Shown: positions 46,852-59,144, counted from the first letter of the stretch. The stretch: DNA of 64,000 nt from Hyparrhenia diplandra (GCA_015847255.1 JADLZK010008784.1:372001-436000); one strand, 5' to 3'. A program made the numbers and translations. Notes: generated by a model from the letters alone, not told the origin.

Positions 46852-47425
46852 AAATTCAAATTCTAAAGAAAGGATAAAGCACGACTAGAAATTGTGTCGT
46901 TGCTGTTATCGCTTCCTATATGTTTGGTACTACGTTTAGTTTTGTCGTGTGCGTTAGGTGTGATGCAATTCTTGACCTCCGACAATCTTCCTCCATCGTC
47001 CATCGGAAGGTCCGCCTCGATAGGTGGCCGTGTCCGTGCTGATGTTTCATTCGCTACTACCGTGAAAGCTTCCTGCGCTCCTGCACGAAGTGACCCTCTG
47101 CTCCAGTGACCCCCTTCTCCTTCGCTCGGTTCAGCCCCGACCACCCATCATCAGGTCTCTCTCTCTCTGCGATTGCTCCTTTTCCTCCTGCTCCTGTGGG
47201 ATTGAAGATTGAACTAATCTCTCTAAAAAAGTACTCCCTTATTCATACTCGAAATGATAGGAATCAAGAACGTTTTCAGATGGAATCAGGAAGGAAACGG
47301 ATACTTATTATCATCCACTTTCTCTTTTGTTCTTATTATTATGTCCTTGTTTGGCCACCAGGCACCAGCGAAGGCATTTGAGGTGTGGCACTGCAAGCTT
47401 ATCTCTTTCAATTGGACGCGCTCTC
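46852..47425 (+). other. Upstream region and leader of the transporter gene
   Basis: This region between the MULE end and the NPF start codon has CT-rich tracts (ctctctctctctgcg at about 47157) and no open frame with a domain. I see no confident TATA box. It probably holds the promoter and 5' untranslated region. Confidence 0.4.
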
Positions 47426-49635
47426 ATGGATGCACAAGATGAGGAGAGGCCACTTATTCATCACCTGCCCCTACAGGTGATACTGATACATCCTCCAGTT
47501 CCAGCTCCTCCTTACCACAGAGAATGCGACATACATACTCAGTTTCTTAGCAAGATACTTTTAGTTCCTTTTTATTAATCTTTTGAAAGACAGATGCTTT
47601 TAGTTTCTGCCCCTCTATAGCAATCATACGCCGAAGCTACAATGTAAAATTTCAGCAAATAACAGTCTCCCGTTCAGGATGGAACTTCTGAATTCACTAG
47701 CGACGGGACGGTTGACATTAGCAATCTGCCTGCTCAGAAGCGCAGAACTGGGAATTGGAAAGCATGCTTCTTCATTTTAGGTACGGCCGGCCTTCTACAA
47801 GAATCACTTACAGTACTTTGTGTTCCTAACTTTAACAAATTCAGGCATGTATGTTACTTACACTATTGTGGATTCCTGATTAACTAGGTGCTGAATTCGC
47901 TGAATGTGTGGCCTTCTACGCAATCTCAAAGAACTTGGTCACTTACCTGACGGGTGTTCTCAACGAAAGCAACGTCGATGCCGCGACGACCGTGTCGACC
48001 TGGATTGGGACCTCATTCTTCACGCCGCTCTTCGGAGCGTTCTTGGCCGACACATTCTGGGGACGATACTGGACAGTAGTAATCTTCATCTCGGTATATG
48101 TCATTGTAAGTTACATTACATACCCACCATAAGCAATGTACTAGTAATAAGTTGCAAGCAAGCATGCTCAGTTTGTTTCGAACTCTAACACTGAAAGGCT
48201 CTGTTGTATTGCCATTGCCAGGGGATGATGATCCTCACTGGTTCAGCGTTTCTTCCCCTTCTGATGGGCTTGTCCTACAACCCCAGCATTCACCGTCTCA
48301 CCGCGTACCTCGGCCTCTACCTTGTCGCTCTCGGCAATGGTGGAATTAAGCCATGCGTCTGTTCCCTCGGTGCCGATCAGTTTGACGCGAGTGACCCAGT
48401 GGAGCGGGTGACAAAGGGCTCCTTCTTCAACTGGTACTACTTCTCCGTCAACATCGGCTCCCTGCTATCCGCGACTGTCGTCGTATGGGTGCAGGACAAC
48501 ATTGGGTGGGGAGTCGGGTTTGCCATCCCGACGGTGTTCATGCTGTCTGGACTTGCCGTGTTCGTCGCCGGGAGGAAGGTTTACAGGTATCAGAGAGTGG
48601 AAGGGAGCCCTCTCACAAGAGTCTCGCAGGTGCTTGTTGCTGCTATCAGGAACTACCATTTGGTCTTGCCTCAAGACACCTCAACTGAAGAAGGCGACAT
48701 CCAGCATACAAGTCAATTCAGGTAATTGAATAAAATTGTTGAAAATTGTGACTTTCTGAAACTGTCAAATGCCTGACACAGATATAATGGCTTGAATTCC
48801 TGTCCAGATTCCTTGACAAGGCTGCCGTTGTAGCGCCATCCTCCGGCGACGGCGAGAAAGAACCGATAAGCCCATGGAGACTTTGCACGGTGTCCCAGGT
48901 TGAGGAGCTCAAGACGGTGCTGCGGATGTTCCCCGTGTGGGCGTCAATGGTGCTCTTCTTCGCGGTCACCGCCCAGATGTCGTCGACCTTCATCGAGCAA
49001 AGGCGAGACCATGGACAACCACGTCGGGCCGTTCACCGTGCCGCCGGCGTCAATCGCCATTTTCAACATCATCAGCGTCATGCTCTGCATACCCATCTAC
49101 GACAGAGTGCTGGTGCCGCCGGCACGGAGCGCCACGGCAAGGAGCGGGGCCTGTCACAGCTGCAGCGCGATAGGCGTCGGTCTCGCGCTGTCCGTGGCCA
49201 GCATGGTGTACGCCGGGCGCTGGTCGAGGCCAGGCGGCTGTCCCTCGCCCCGCGCAGCGCCAGACTGGCAGCCGTCGATGAGCATCATGTGGCAGCGCGC
49301 CCGGCGTTCGCGGTGCTCGGCGGGGGAGGTTTTCGCAACCATCGGCATCCTTGAGTTCTTCTACGATCAGTCGCCGGACGGCATGAAGAGCCTCGGCACG
49401 GCCCTTGGGCAGCTCACCGTCACCGCAGGCAACTACTTCAACTCTGCCCTTTCGCCGCCATCGCAGCCGTCCACGACGCGCAACGGAAACCAGGGTGGAT
49501 CCCGACGACCTGAACAAGGGGCAGCTGGACTATTTCTTCTGGTTGATGGCTATTCTTGGCGTGGTGAACCTGCTGCACTTCCTGCATTGCTCCATCAGGT
49601 ACAGAGGCAACAACAGCAGTAGCACTTATTATTGA
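47426..49635 (+). CDS. NPF/PTR2-type peptide or nitrate transporter (NPF8-like), frameshifted last exon
   Basis: Five exons fit with GT..AG introns: 47426-47476, 47678-47780, 47888-48105, 48222-48721 and 48808-49635. The start MDAQDEERPLIHHLPLQ is typical of the NPF8 (PTR2) group. Family landmarks follow: GNWKACFFILGAEFAECVAF in the first membrane segment, the NLVTYLTGVL segment, FWGRYW, the GGIKPCVCSLGADQFD block, FFNWYYFSVNIGSLLS (PTR2 signature), GWGVGFAIPT, AQMSSTFIEQG and GILEFFYDQSP. The product would be a proton-coupled carrier of about 565 residues and 12 membrane segments. The canonical ExxE[R/K] proton motif reads EFAEC. Exon 5 has several small indels (about 49003, 49135-49165, 49210, 49300, 49452, 49500) that partly cancel; no base-substitution stop is seen. 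This is the only ordinary host gene in the window. Confidence 0.8.
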
Positions 49636-50440
49636 CAAAGCTCCGTGCCTAGAGCAATGCAGAAACTGCTCTATAGCAACGCATTGACAGAAACTGCTCT
49701 ATAGCAACTTTGTGTCTAAACTCTCAATCTTTCCACAATTCGAATCGAAATGTGGAAAGGGGTGAAAAAAAAAAAATGGAGTATGACAATGTTCCTGATG
49801 AGAATATAACAGAGACAAAGAAAGTATACAAGGGCACTCACAATGCTAGAAACTATCATGATTTCTATAGTGTTGGACATTGTGTCAAGAAACTATCTTC
49901 CACAATGCATTTTTGTATCATGATATCACCTGACCCACTTGTCACTCTCACATATTGCCTTGGTTTACGTGAAGACTTGGTTTCTTAGTTAGACTTGGTT
50001 TCTTATGTTTTTCCTCTCTCTCATCAATAAATACCACGTCAGCAAAAAATGCAATAAATAGAGGGGTAATAAATGAGGATAGAAACTCACAATGCAGACT
50101 CTATCGTAGTTTGGGATTAAGTTAGATTTCCGAAACAATTGGAGAAACCCAAGAAAAATGCTCCTAACCTTTTTCAGCCACTTGAAGAATTCACAGATCA
50201 ATTAGATTTTTGGGAACTAGTGGAAATGCTCTTATTAGTATATGATACCATGATAACAAGAGACAACACACTTGACTACATTTGTTGAATGACTGTTGGG
50301 GAAGGCGACGGTCAGCAGCACCGGCAGCCCTGTGGACCTCGTGTCAGTGGACCAGATAACTTAGGCCCAGGATAGCCCGAAGGACGGAGAGGGGAACCTT
50401 ACGAAGGCAGCCTTGCAGGGCAGCCCGTGGAGACACCCTC
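49636..50440. other. Downstream DNA of the transporter; MITE-like but unresolved
   Basis: Just after the stop, gcaacg..ttgacagaaactgctctatagcaac repeats twice (49660-49707). The stretch 49830-50235 has the look of a MITE (ggcactcacaatg near one end, gaaatgctctta near the other, and actctat/tcacaatg phrases), but no good inverted repeat or duplication could be matched. Confidence 0.3.
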
Positions 50441-50733
50441 AGGCCTCGTTTGGAAAATCCCCGCCGTTTTCCCGGGGTCTAATCCCCGCATGTAACTGTG
50501 GTCCGCTCAAATTTTATACATTTGTGAGTGATCGATGTTGCCTTCCCCGGGGTGCCGCTCTCCGACCTTGGAGGTGCGGGCGTCACTCCCCGGCCTCGCC
50601 ATGCTAGTAGGGGCGTTGCTCCCCGGGGCTGTAGCCGCAAGAAAAGGAGGGCTTCATGCATGCTCGCGCGCATCACCCAAAAATAGCCTGGTTAGTTAGT
50701 CTCACCACGGTTTCTTGGTTCCCAAACGAGCCC
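50441..50733. mobile_element. MITE with CTCGTTTGG inverted ends (hAT or similar)
   Basis: The left end ggcctcgtttgg and right end ccaaacgagccct are inverted repeats. Terminal GGCCTCGTTTGG-type ends are common in grass MITEs. Candidate direct repeat ccctca lies on both sides (50435-50440 and just after ccaaacgag), overlapping the ends, so the exact boundary is uncertain. It is non-coding, with several ccccgg palindromic runs. Confidence 0.55.
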
Positions 50734-51219
50734 TCATGGGGCTCCCGCCGTCGGGCCATGGGCCTGACCTCCGCCCCCTGGGGAACCTCCGCTCGCCATC
50801 GTTCACCCCTAAGTTTTGTAGACAGGTGGCGTGTGCGGCGGAGCTCTAAACGCCATCAACTACATTTGTTGGATGACACTTGTGGGCAGTGGCAGCACAT
50901 ATATAACGCCCCAAATTGAAGGTTTTTTCCTACGTCTATGAGAAAAATCAGTCAATCATTGGTTCAGCAGCATATATAAATACCAGGATATATATATTTC
51001 CCTTATGTGATGTGCATGATGCATAATTCCTTTCTTCCGTGGGTCTTCTTCTTGGGGCAGATATGGAGGTCGCTATGGAGCCTTTAGAAACCATACAAAA
51101 ATTAGGCAAAGTGGTTCCTATAGGCCAACCTTGTATAAGGACACACAAGACTGCATCCAATGGTGTGCAAGATGCTAAAAACATGGGAATACCAACGCCC
51201 ATGACGAGATGCTACTCAC
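50734..51219. other. Unassigned intergenic DNA
   Basis: The phrase actacatttgttg(g/a)atgac at 50860-50878 repeats one at 50276-50294, before the MITE. I see no gene. The right part may belong to the decaying gypsy element that follows. Confidence 0.3.
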
Positions 51220-51880
51220 AAACAACCTACAAATATAACTCTTTGATGCGTGGAAAATGTTCCATGAAGTCATTTATATAAGATTTGGCACCCCAAGATA
51301 GGTAAAAAGTGATGGAAGTTCCCACCATTGATAAAGGCTTCCATCGCTAAGGGAACGAAAAATAAGGCACAATGTAGCAACTCCATACCACCCACAAACA
51401 AATGGACAAACATAAACATCCAACAAAGTGATCAAGAACATTTTGCAAAAGATTGTGAATGAGATGGGACAACATAGAAGAGCAAGATACTTGATGCACT
51501 TTGCGCATATAGGGCGGCATACAAGATACCAATTAGTATGTCACCATACCAACTTATATATAGAAAAATGTGTTACAAGTTGAGTTGAAGTTTGGGGCAC
51601 GTCCATAAAAATTGGAACATAGATTTACATGCTCCTAAAATGCAAATCTTAGAACTAAGGAGAGATAAATCCTAAGAATAGGAAGAGTGTAGAGATAAAT
51701 CCTATCACAATGCTAGGATCTACAAGGAAAGAACTAAGGAGTTGCTTGAGAAGAAGAGGATGAAGTTTAAGGAATTCAAGCTATAAGACGAGGTCCTCAT
51801 GTTGAATTCAAGATATGGAGCCGTCACACTCCAAGACTCGATGGCAACATCTTTAAGAATGACTTTTGGACAAAGCGGGG
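51220..51880 (+). pseudogene. Athila-like integrase relic
   Basis: Translations in shifting frames give IRFGTPR.VKSDGSSH (integrase core with the second catalytic Asp), NVATPYHPQTNGQT with SNKVIKNILQK (core helix before the catalytic Glu), ISMSPYQL, NARIYKERTKELLEKKRMKFKEFK and DEVLMLNSRYG. This is the order found in Athila-group integrases (YHPQTNGQ.E.SN.EIK, then ARIYKE.TK..HD..I..R.F..GD.VLLFNSR). Stops are frequent. No LTRs were found nearby. Confidence 0.75.
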
Positions 51881-52199
51881 GGTTGCTCCCACCCCCAATT
51901 TTTCAATTGCGCAACATCTGGAGTTTCAAAACCTTTGTCATGGAGATGGGCACTGCAATTGACACTGACACATCAAATTTAGGCTCCAACGGCCACAAAA
52001 CGACCATCGGGTGATGACCCAAATTGTGAAAACTACAAAACCAAACGTGCAAAATGTGTCTTTAGAAGAGAGGAAACACCTTCAGGAGCTAGAGGCCTCC
52101 AGGTGGGCTCAGTCGATCGAACCCCATTAGTCCAAGGCCCACCAATCAGCTGTTGTTTCCACTTTGCCATGCGTCGATATTGGTTACGGTAACTGTTCT
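51881..52199. other. Boundary DNA before the second MULE
   Basis: It may contain the tail of the gypsy relic (to about 52020). From about 52080 plant promoter-like phrases appear (gtgggctcag, caaggcccacc). I cannot place the exact left end of the MULE. Confidence 0.3.
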
Positions 52200-52205
52200 T
52201 ACCGG

Positions 52206-52225
52206 GCGTCCGGCCGGCCGGACGC
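52206..52225. repeat. Perfect 20-bp palindrome
   Basis: GCGTCCGGCCGGCCGGACGC equals its own reverse complement. It lies in the GC-rich leader region of the second MULE, possibly close to its terminus. Confidence 0.9.
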
Positions 52226-52349
52226 TGCCGTTCGCGGGCTACAACAATCGACCGGCCCAGGAACATAACGTTCCGTCACCCCCCCCCCGTAACACGGCTT
52301 CCCCAAAACGGATCGGCTCCATTCCCCACTCCAGTCGTTGCCGTCGCGC

Positions 52350-52768
52350 GTGGGGAGCGTGGCCGCCACCGCCGTGCCGGCCGTCGACGACCGCCGCCGC
52401 ACGTGGGGAGCGTGGCCGCCGCGCGTGGGGAGCCCGATGCGCTGCTCCCGGACCCTAGCTTCGCCGAGCCCGACGACCGACGACGGGGCTCTCCGTACCT
52501 GCTGTCCGAGCGTCATCCTGCTGGTGAGTAGGCGGCAGCAGGGGTCGCCGGCGACGACTACTTCCCGGCCGCCGACGACTGCCGCCGCGCGCGGGGAGCG
52601 TGGCCGCCACCGCCGTCCCGGCCGCCGACGACCGCGGCTGCACGTGGGGAGCGTGGCCGCCGCGCGTGGGAGCCCGACGCGCTGCTCCGGACCCTAGCTT
52701 CGCCGAGCCCGACGACCGACGACGGGGCCTCTCCGCACCTGCTGTCCGAGCGTCATCCTGCTGTGAGT
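52350..52768 (+). repeat. Tandem duplication of a GC-rich leader segment with splice donor
   Basis: The segment starting ggggagcgtggccgccaccgcc and ending cgagcgtcatcctgct(g)gtgagtagg occurs at about 52352-52531 and again at about 52593-52768, period 241 bp. Each copy ends in a good splice donor (CTG|GTGAGTAGG). It is probably the 5' untranslated first exon of the Ulp1 gene, duplicated. Long frames on both strands here are composition artefacts. Confidence 0.8.
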
Positions 52769-53825
52769 AGGGCTGTCCTCCCCCCTCCCCTCTCTGATTT
52801 CCCCCAAGCAGCAGCACCATTCCGCGCCCTGCACACGTTCGACGAAATGCCGCCGCGAGTCCTCTTCCTCGTCAACTGAGATTCGCCTCGACTCTGTTTC
52901 GCTGTACACCGCCAAGGTCCCAAACCACCACTGTACTCGCTGCATCACCTCGCTTGCCCTGGTTGCCCGTCTAGTGATATCATGATGACGATCAGTGGAT
53001 ATATTTCTGGTTACTGCTATGCTAGTTCTGATGCTCGTTACTGCTGTCGTTCCAGGATTTGTAGCGTGCCATTTCGCTCTCCTAACCGGTTTGGTTTATC
53101 TGCTTGTTGGCTTTGGATACATGATGACATTTGCTCTCATATGCTTTAGGGATGGATGTTATAACTGAGTCCAATTTTTCTGTGCATTGTTTGGGCCTCT
53201 GATTTCCTACTGTCCTACTGTCATTAGTTTCATGCCGGTGGTTGTGCACCACTTGCCGACTGAGCATTGTTGAGGAAGCTTTGCGCTAACTTCCACTAGT
53301 AGCATCGTTCGCTGATTGGGAGCTGTAGATGGTGATTTTTGTGTAGTAACCAGCCGATGGTGACCACCCGGGGGGCATCACCTTGATGTTGCAGCTATAT
53401 GCCACATGAGTTCGCAATATTTCTAGTTTTGATTATGGATGTTGCATTTATGCTGATTTGTCATGTTTTCGAATCCTATCACCAATGTTTCAGCAAACCG
53501 ATTTAGATATTATATTCAGTCAATTTTGTTGTTGCACATATACATTTGAGTTGTATAAACAGATTTGGCATTATTCTACCACCTACCACCAATGTTTCAC
53601 ACATGTTCATTGTCAATATCCTCTGTCTATCTTGCCACCCACTGTTTGTATGTGTTGAACTTGATGGTCGTTTCTCTTAAATTCGCTAGGCGTGCATTGA
53701 TTTTTTTTTTTGGTTGCTGTTATGATTCCAGAGTTTAGTTTAGGTGCCCTTCTACTTTGTTTTGTAACTATACTCTCTATTTTATGGTTTTTTGTAGGTG
53801 CTTGTATCCTTTGTTCAAGTGAACC
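52769..53825 (+). other. 5' leader intron of the Ulp1 gene
   Basis: The stretch runs from the duplicated donors to an acceptor (gttttttgtag|gtgcttg, about 53796). Two TGTTTCA motifs lie at 53486 and 53593. No coding signal was found. Confidence 0.5.
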
Positions 53826-54599
53826 ATGGTGACAACGAGGGCAGCCAGTAAGGGCTACGTCTCCACTGTGGAGCTGTCCAGTAGTGGCGGTTCCGAGGAT
53901 GACTTTGTCAGCAGTGATGAGGATGACATTGATGAAGAATCATTTGAATTGCGAGCTCGTGAATGTGATGTAGGCGTCTCTACTAGCAAGCCGGTGACGT
54001 GTTCTGCGGCCCAAAAGCCTACCTTGAAGACAAAGCTTCCAGCGAAGAAGCAGAAAGGGGAGCCCTCTTCAAGGAAGAGAGAGGTGGAACCCCCCTGTCC
54101 CCAAAGGTATTTGTCACTGTCTCAACATGATATTTTCACTATTTCAAGCTAACTTTCTGGCTCTCACAAGGTGTTTTGTGTTCTCTTGTCTCAGAAATTG
54201 TTTCCAACAAGCCAACAAGCAATGATCCCTTCCATACAAGGTTCTCCATCAGCAGGATCACCAAATTGGTTGCGGAAGGGAAATTCAATGAGGAGAAGAC
54301 AAGATGGGTAGAAGAGGCTGGTTTTGTTGCTTTGCTTTCTATGTCGATGTTTACGTACCTATCAAGCTTGTTCATTGGATTTTTCAAAGACATTAATCCG
54401 GATCCGAGGGAGTTTCGTCTAAAGAAGAAGGTGATTGTCTTTGATAGGCAGCTAGTATGCAACATTCTTGGGGTGCCCAGTGGTTGTTGGTGTTTCTTAC
54501 GCACACAGAGAAATCCGCAAGCGCATGGAAATACCGTTGTAGCACTTCACCCGGTGGTAAGCATGGTATCGTATTTTACACAAGGACGGTCGCGTAGCA

Positions 54600-56520
54600 A
54601 GCTTTTCTGGTATGTGTCAACCTAAGGCAAGGGTTTGTTTTCTAAGAGTAGCGAGGTATCGTAGGCTAAGTTTTCCGGCAAAGTGATTTCTAAAGTCCGT
54701 TGTCTACTCGCCGGGCACCGGCCGCGCCCAACCGGGCAGAGTCCGGCAATTAGCTCTACGACACAGCCGAATGTGGGGGGATTTCAAGGGACGGACAAGG
54801 CTTGTCACGACCAAGCCGCCTACCCCCTCAACCGTGGAATGCACCGCAAAAGGTAGGTGAACGCTAGTCCAAACACCACGTTTGCACTATTGGTCACAGT
54901 TCTTGATGTTGGCCAAGGTTCCCCTGGTCAAAGAGTTCCTTCACCAAGAACTAACGCCCTTAACGAGACAATCTACCAATCCCACAAGTCTACAATAGCT
55001 AAGAAATATACGAAGGAAATTAAGTAGTCGCAAGATAATCACAAGACTCCTTACCAAAGTGTAAGTAGCTTGCAGAGATACAAGCCGGGCGGGTACCGAG
55101 AAGTCAGGCACTCCGTCCTCCTAGGAACCACGGAACACCGAGGGGCTTAACCGACAACTCAGGGTAGAAAGAACAAAGCTTCTTTCTAGCTTTTCCCTCT
55201 CTCACTCTCTAGAATTTAGAAGAAGATATAGAAGAAGTAGAAGAAGAAGAAGATCTAATTCTACTCTCTTGCACAAGTGGATTTGGTTTCTCCTTGGAAT
55301 TGTTGTGTAGAGAGGTGAAGGAGGGAGCTATTTATACACAAAGGGGAGGGGCCTAAGTGCTAAAAAAACACCAAAACCGACCTAGGAAAACCTTCCATAT
55401 CCGCCAAACCAACCATCCAACGCGTCGGTAGTGTCCGTTTTGGAAGGTAACCAAATTTGGGCCCGAACATTTGTTGGTATTTTTTAACTCGGATAAATCC
55501 AAAGCGCCGCGGAAAGTACCGTTGTAGCTTTCCGGAGTATTCGTGGTATCGATTTCCACGGGGAAAGAAGTGAACTAGAAGGGATCAAATACGCCCAAGA
55601 GATGTGGTAGAATAATATTTTTGTAGGTAGAGAGGGGTTCTCTAAGGTTTTCTCAAGATTACTACTAAATACCAAGGTTGAGGCTTACTAAACCCTACTT
55701 ACCGTGAACGGAACCTTTCCGATTCTCTAAAAAAGGTTTCTCCTTGGTGCGTGGTGGACTACAAAGGCCTAGTCGGAATCACCCCGGGGCTACCACAACT
55801 ATTCCGTAGCATTTGGGCGCAATCTCGGGTAAACTCTAGCCCGGACACCAGGGAGCTAAATTTCACGTAAAAACTAGAGCCAAGGGGAACGGAGCCAAAT
55901 AAGTAAAATAGAATAAGACTGAATTTAGTCAAGTAATAATCAAGATAATACCATAAGATAACCCGGGTATTACTCACAAAGAGTCCGTAGAGGTACAAAG
56001 TTGACCTTCCAAACCCGGCTCCTCCTCTCCTCTTCCCTCTCCTCTCAACCTATTTTCTAATTTGTATAACTAGGTGAAGAACACCTAGAGGGACACCACT
56101 ACATTGTATGGGATTTGGAATTGCTCAAGTGTGTTGTGTGTTGTACAATGGGTGTAGGGGTCTCTTTTATATAGGAAAAGAGAGGAGAGAATTAGCTTGC
56201 ACTACATGCAACAAGCGTGAAGTTGAGAAAGGGGGGGAAAAGGCGCCGAAATTTTGAGCCACGCCCTTGATCTTTGCGCCGACCGCCCGATATGGGCCCC
56301 ATTTTGCCTCTCCTTTCTCTGGTGGGCTTGTGGGCCTTGGTAGATGGTTTCCCGGTGCAAAGTCCGGATGAGGCATGGAATCGGCCTCCTTGCTTCCCTT
56401 TGCTCTTTGGGTATTTCGACTTTGTGTTCCCCACTTTATTTGGCATACTTTATTTGTATTTCCACAACATTCCTGCAAAACAACTTTTCTTCGTGGAACT
56501 TTAGATAAATAATGTTTGGT
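54600..56520 (-). mobile_element. LTR-derived insertion in the Ulp1 gene intron, ends unresolved
   Basis: The DNA is unlike its neighbours and has two minus-strand promoter-like blocks: TGTGTATAAATAGCTCC (about 55328-55344) and TTTCCTATATAAAAGAGACC (about 56160-56180), each with CT-rich or GA-rich leader DNA. Phrases are shared between the halves (for example gtaagtagcttgcagagatacaag at about 55062 and gtccgtagaggtacaaag at about 55983), as if two related LTRs lie next to each other. A (GAA)n run is at 55203-55253. I could not match ends or duplications; TGTCAACC at about 54614 is one candidate edge. No coding domain was read. Confidence 0.45.
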
Positions 56521-56609
56521 TATGTTTTCACATGTAATATTGTATTAGTGGTTCACTTTGGTGGTAGTAAAACATGCATTAAATGAGTGTCAACAACCCT
56601 CTTTGAATA

Positions 56610-56860
56610 AAAACTTTGGAATATCTCGGGCTTTCGCCCTTGGGGGCCGCCCTCCTTGCCGTGAAAAGTTGTGCGGTGGTCTTGGCCCTGCTGGTTTTGT
56701 CGCTTTTTGTTTTGATTCTTGTTTGGGCTTGCCATTTGCTTCTTTGGGCCTTTTTTTCTATTTATTGGTTTTATTTCTTTTTCTTTGTATTTTTTGGCCC
56801 AAAGTGATCATTCTTGAGTTGGTACTGTAAGTCCAAATAAACTCCAAAACTTTGGAATAT
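56610..56860. repeat. 221-bp insert between 15-bp direct repeats
   Basis: AAAACTTTGGAATAT occurs at 56610-56624 and 56846-56860. Between them is a T-rich stretch (ctcgggctttcgccc... to aataaactcc) without terminal inverted repeats or a poly(A) tail. The repeats look like a target-site duplication of a small retroposed or captured segment. Confidence 0.5.
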
Positions 56861-59144
56861 GTTAGTTGAAATCCCTATTTCTAGGTTGTTTTGGTGTTAT
56901 GTTGACGGTGTTTAATTTGCAGTTGGTTACCATCAACGGTGGTCGAGCCCGTGAAAGTTACATGGAGCAGCCCCGATGAATATGATGATTATCGAAGATG
57001 CGCAATGTCTTCAAGTTTGGGGACCGTTGTCCGATTAGCAGGTGCATTGAGATTTTGGTTGGAGCTACGGACAAGGATTTGTTTCTTGAGCTTTCGTGCT
57101 TCTTGCCTGGGTTCGGTTGCTGTGTGCAACTACAGACAATGCAGTCCCACACAAATTCTTGCACAGCTTGACTGATCAGTCTGCAATTAACGAATTTGAT
57201 TGGGCTGAGGTAATAATTGAAGACTTAATGGAAGAAGTTCGGAAGTACCAGGAGATTCTACGCGTTAGAAAGGAACCTCCCAAGACCCCCACCCTACTTG
57301 GCTCATGCCTTTTAATCCCTGCTGTAAGTTTTGTCTACAATTTTCTCTCATTTTTTCTATTTTCATCTTTGCTGAAACATATCATTTCTGTTGAAACATA
57401 CCATTGGTCAATCATATGCTTTGCTGAAATATAGCATGGACTGCCTGAAACACAACAATTTTTTCTCTGAAACATAGTATGGATTGTCTGCTGCAACATA
57501 TCAGTTTGCTGAAACATTTCATTGTAACCTTTCTTTATAAACTTTCTTAGATTGCATATATGGACATGCTGCACATTCGTCCTGACCCCGGGCTGCATAC
57601 CATCGATTATTCCGTGCCTCGGATCTGCCATGTTACCAACGAGGACTTTCAGTTCATTTCAAAAGTTGACAAGAGCAGGGTTGAGATTCAAGAGTTTGAT
57701 TGCTTTGGGTGGCTTCCTGTGAGTCCGGCTTCCCTTTTTCCGTCAACTGTCATGTTTGTTCTTTTCCCTTTTAGTCATTTTTGTTTCTTTGACCAAATTA
57801 AATCTTAATTCCTTTGTAGTTTCGTGAGAGCAGTCCCTACCCCACACCTGTCCCTCTAACCAGGTTTAGGCGACCATTGGTGGATGATGAAGTGGGGCCG
57901 GAAGGTGCGCAACAAGATGATGTGCATCCAAGCCTTGATGGCTGGATGGGCCCTCCTAAACCTGATGCTACCGCTGCTCCTGTGTCTATTGAGGTGATTT
58001 TCCCAATCTGTTGCATTTCCATCTATGTCCCACTGGCAGTATTGCTCTGTTTCAGTATTTGAGATGATATGTTTCAGTGATGTAACAGTATAAGTCTCAG
58101 CTTCTCCTATTGTTTCTTGCTATCTATAATCTATATGTTTCATTTTTGTAGAGCCTTCCCAAAGAATGCCAGATTCTTTTGGCCGAGTACAAATCCTCGG
58201 TGGAGAGTGATCTTGATGAGCTAACACAAAAAATGGTTGCCGACCTCAAGGCGCAATCAAAGGCTATTTTCGAGAAGCGTGGTGCTGAGCTTGCTGCCAA
58301 GATTAGCCGTGCAAAGAGTCTAAAAGATGTGGCTAATTTGGGTACCAACTTTGGCGAGACCTTCAGTTTCGGCCCTCCACCTTCTACAGGCTGCCCAAAG
58401 GATGCCGATACTAAACCCTCAAGCTCATCAATTCCTATACAACAGGCTTCTAAGGAAGGAGAAGGTCTTTCATCTACACAACAACATGCTTCAAAATGTC
58501 CAAACCAGCAAGAGGATGGTTCAAAAGTACCCACAGATTCTTCAAAAGGTCCTCCACCTTCGCAGCCAACCCAACAAGAGGATCCTCCAAAAGGACCTGA
58601 ACCTTCTCCTCCACCAATTGTCCCACCTGGTAAACCTCCCCTCTCCCCTAAACCAGCCAACTTATTATCTCATTATGTACCTCCATTTAACATATTGGGT
58701 GAGGATGACCCTGCTTTTGAAGATGTGTGTGGTGGTGGATCTAGAAGCCCTTCACCGACCGGTACACTTTTTTCCTTTGACAGTTCTCATGTTTCAGCAT
58801 TTCCTTTGCGCATGTTTCACTGCTGTATGTTTCTGCACTGTTTCAGTTGCCACAACCACTAACAAAGAAGTTGGCTCAAGCACGATTGACAAGAGGAATA
58901 GACATAAGAGGCATGCGAAATGCACTAATGCTTATGAGAGGCTTAACAAAACTGAAGGTTGATAATGAAGTAAAAGCAAGTTTGGGACTTGTATGTGGCT
59001 AAAAGAGCTTTTCGTAAAGGCTTCAAGCTGAAAGAAGAAACCTACCCGTGAGTTTTGCCGCAAACCTTTACTTGTTTTTCATCACCTTGTCTTCATGTCA
59101 GTTTCATGTTTCATTAGTTGTTGATCAATGTTTCAGCAGATATA

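Noticed and set aside
49830..50235. MITE-like stretch with cactcacaatg phrases
   Set aside because: Terminal inverted repeats and a target duplication could not be matched by eye.
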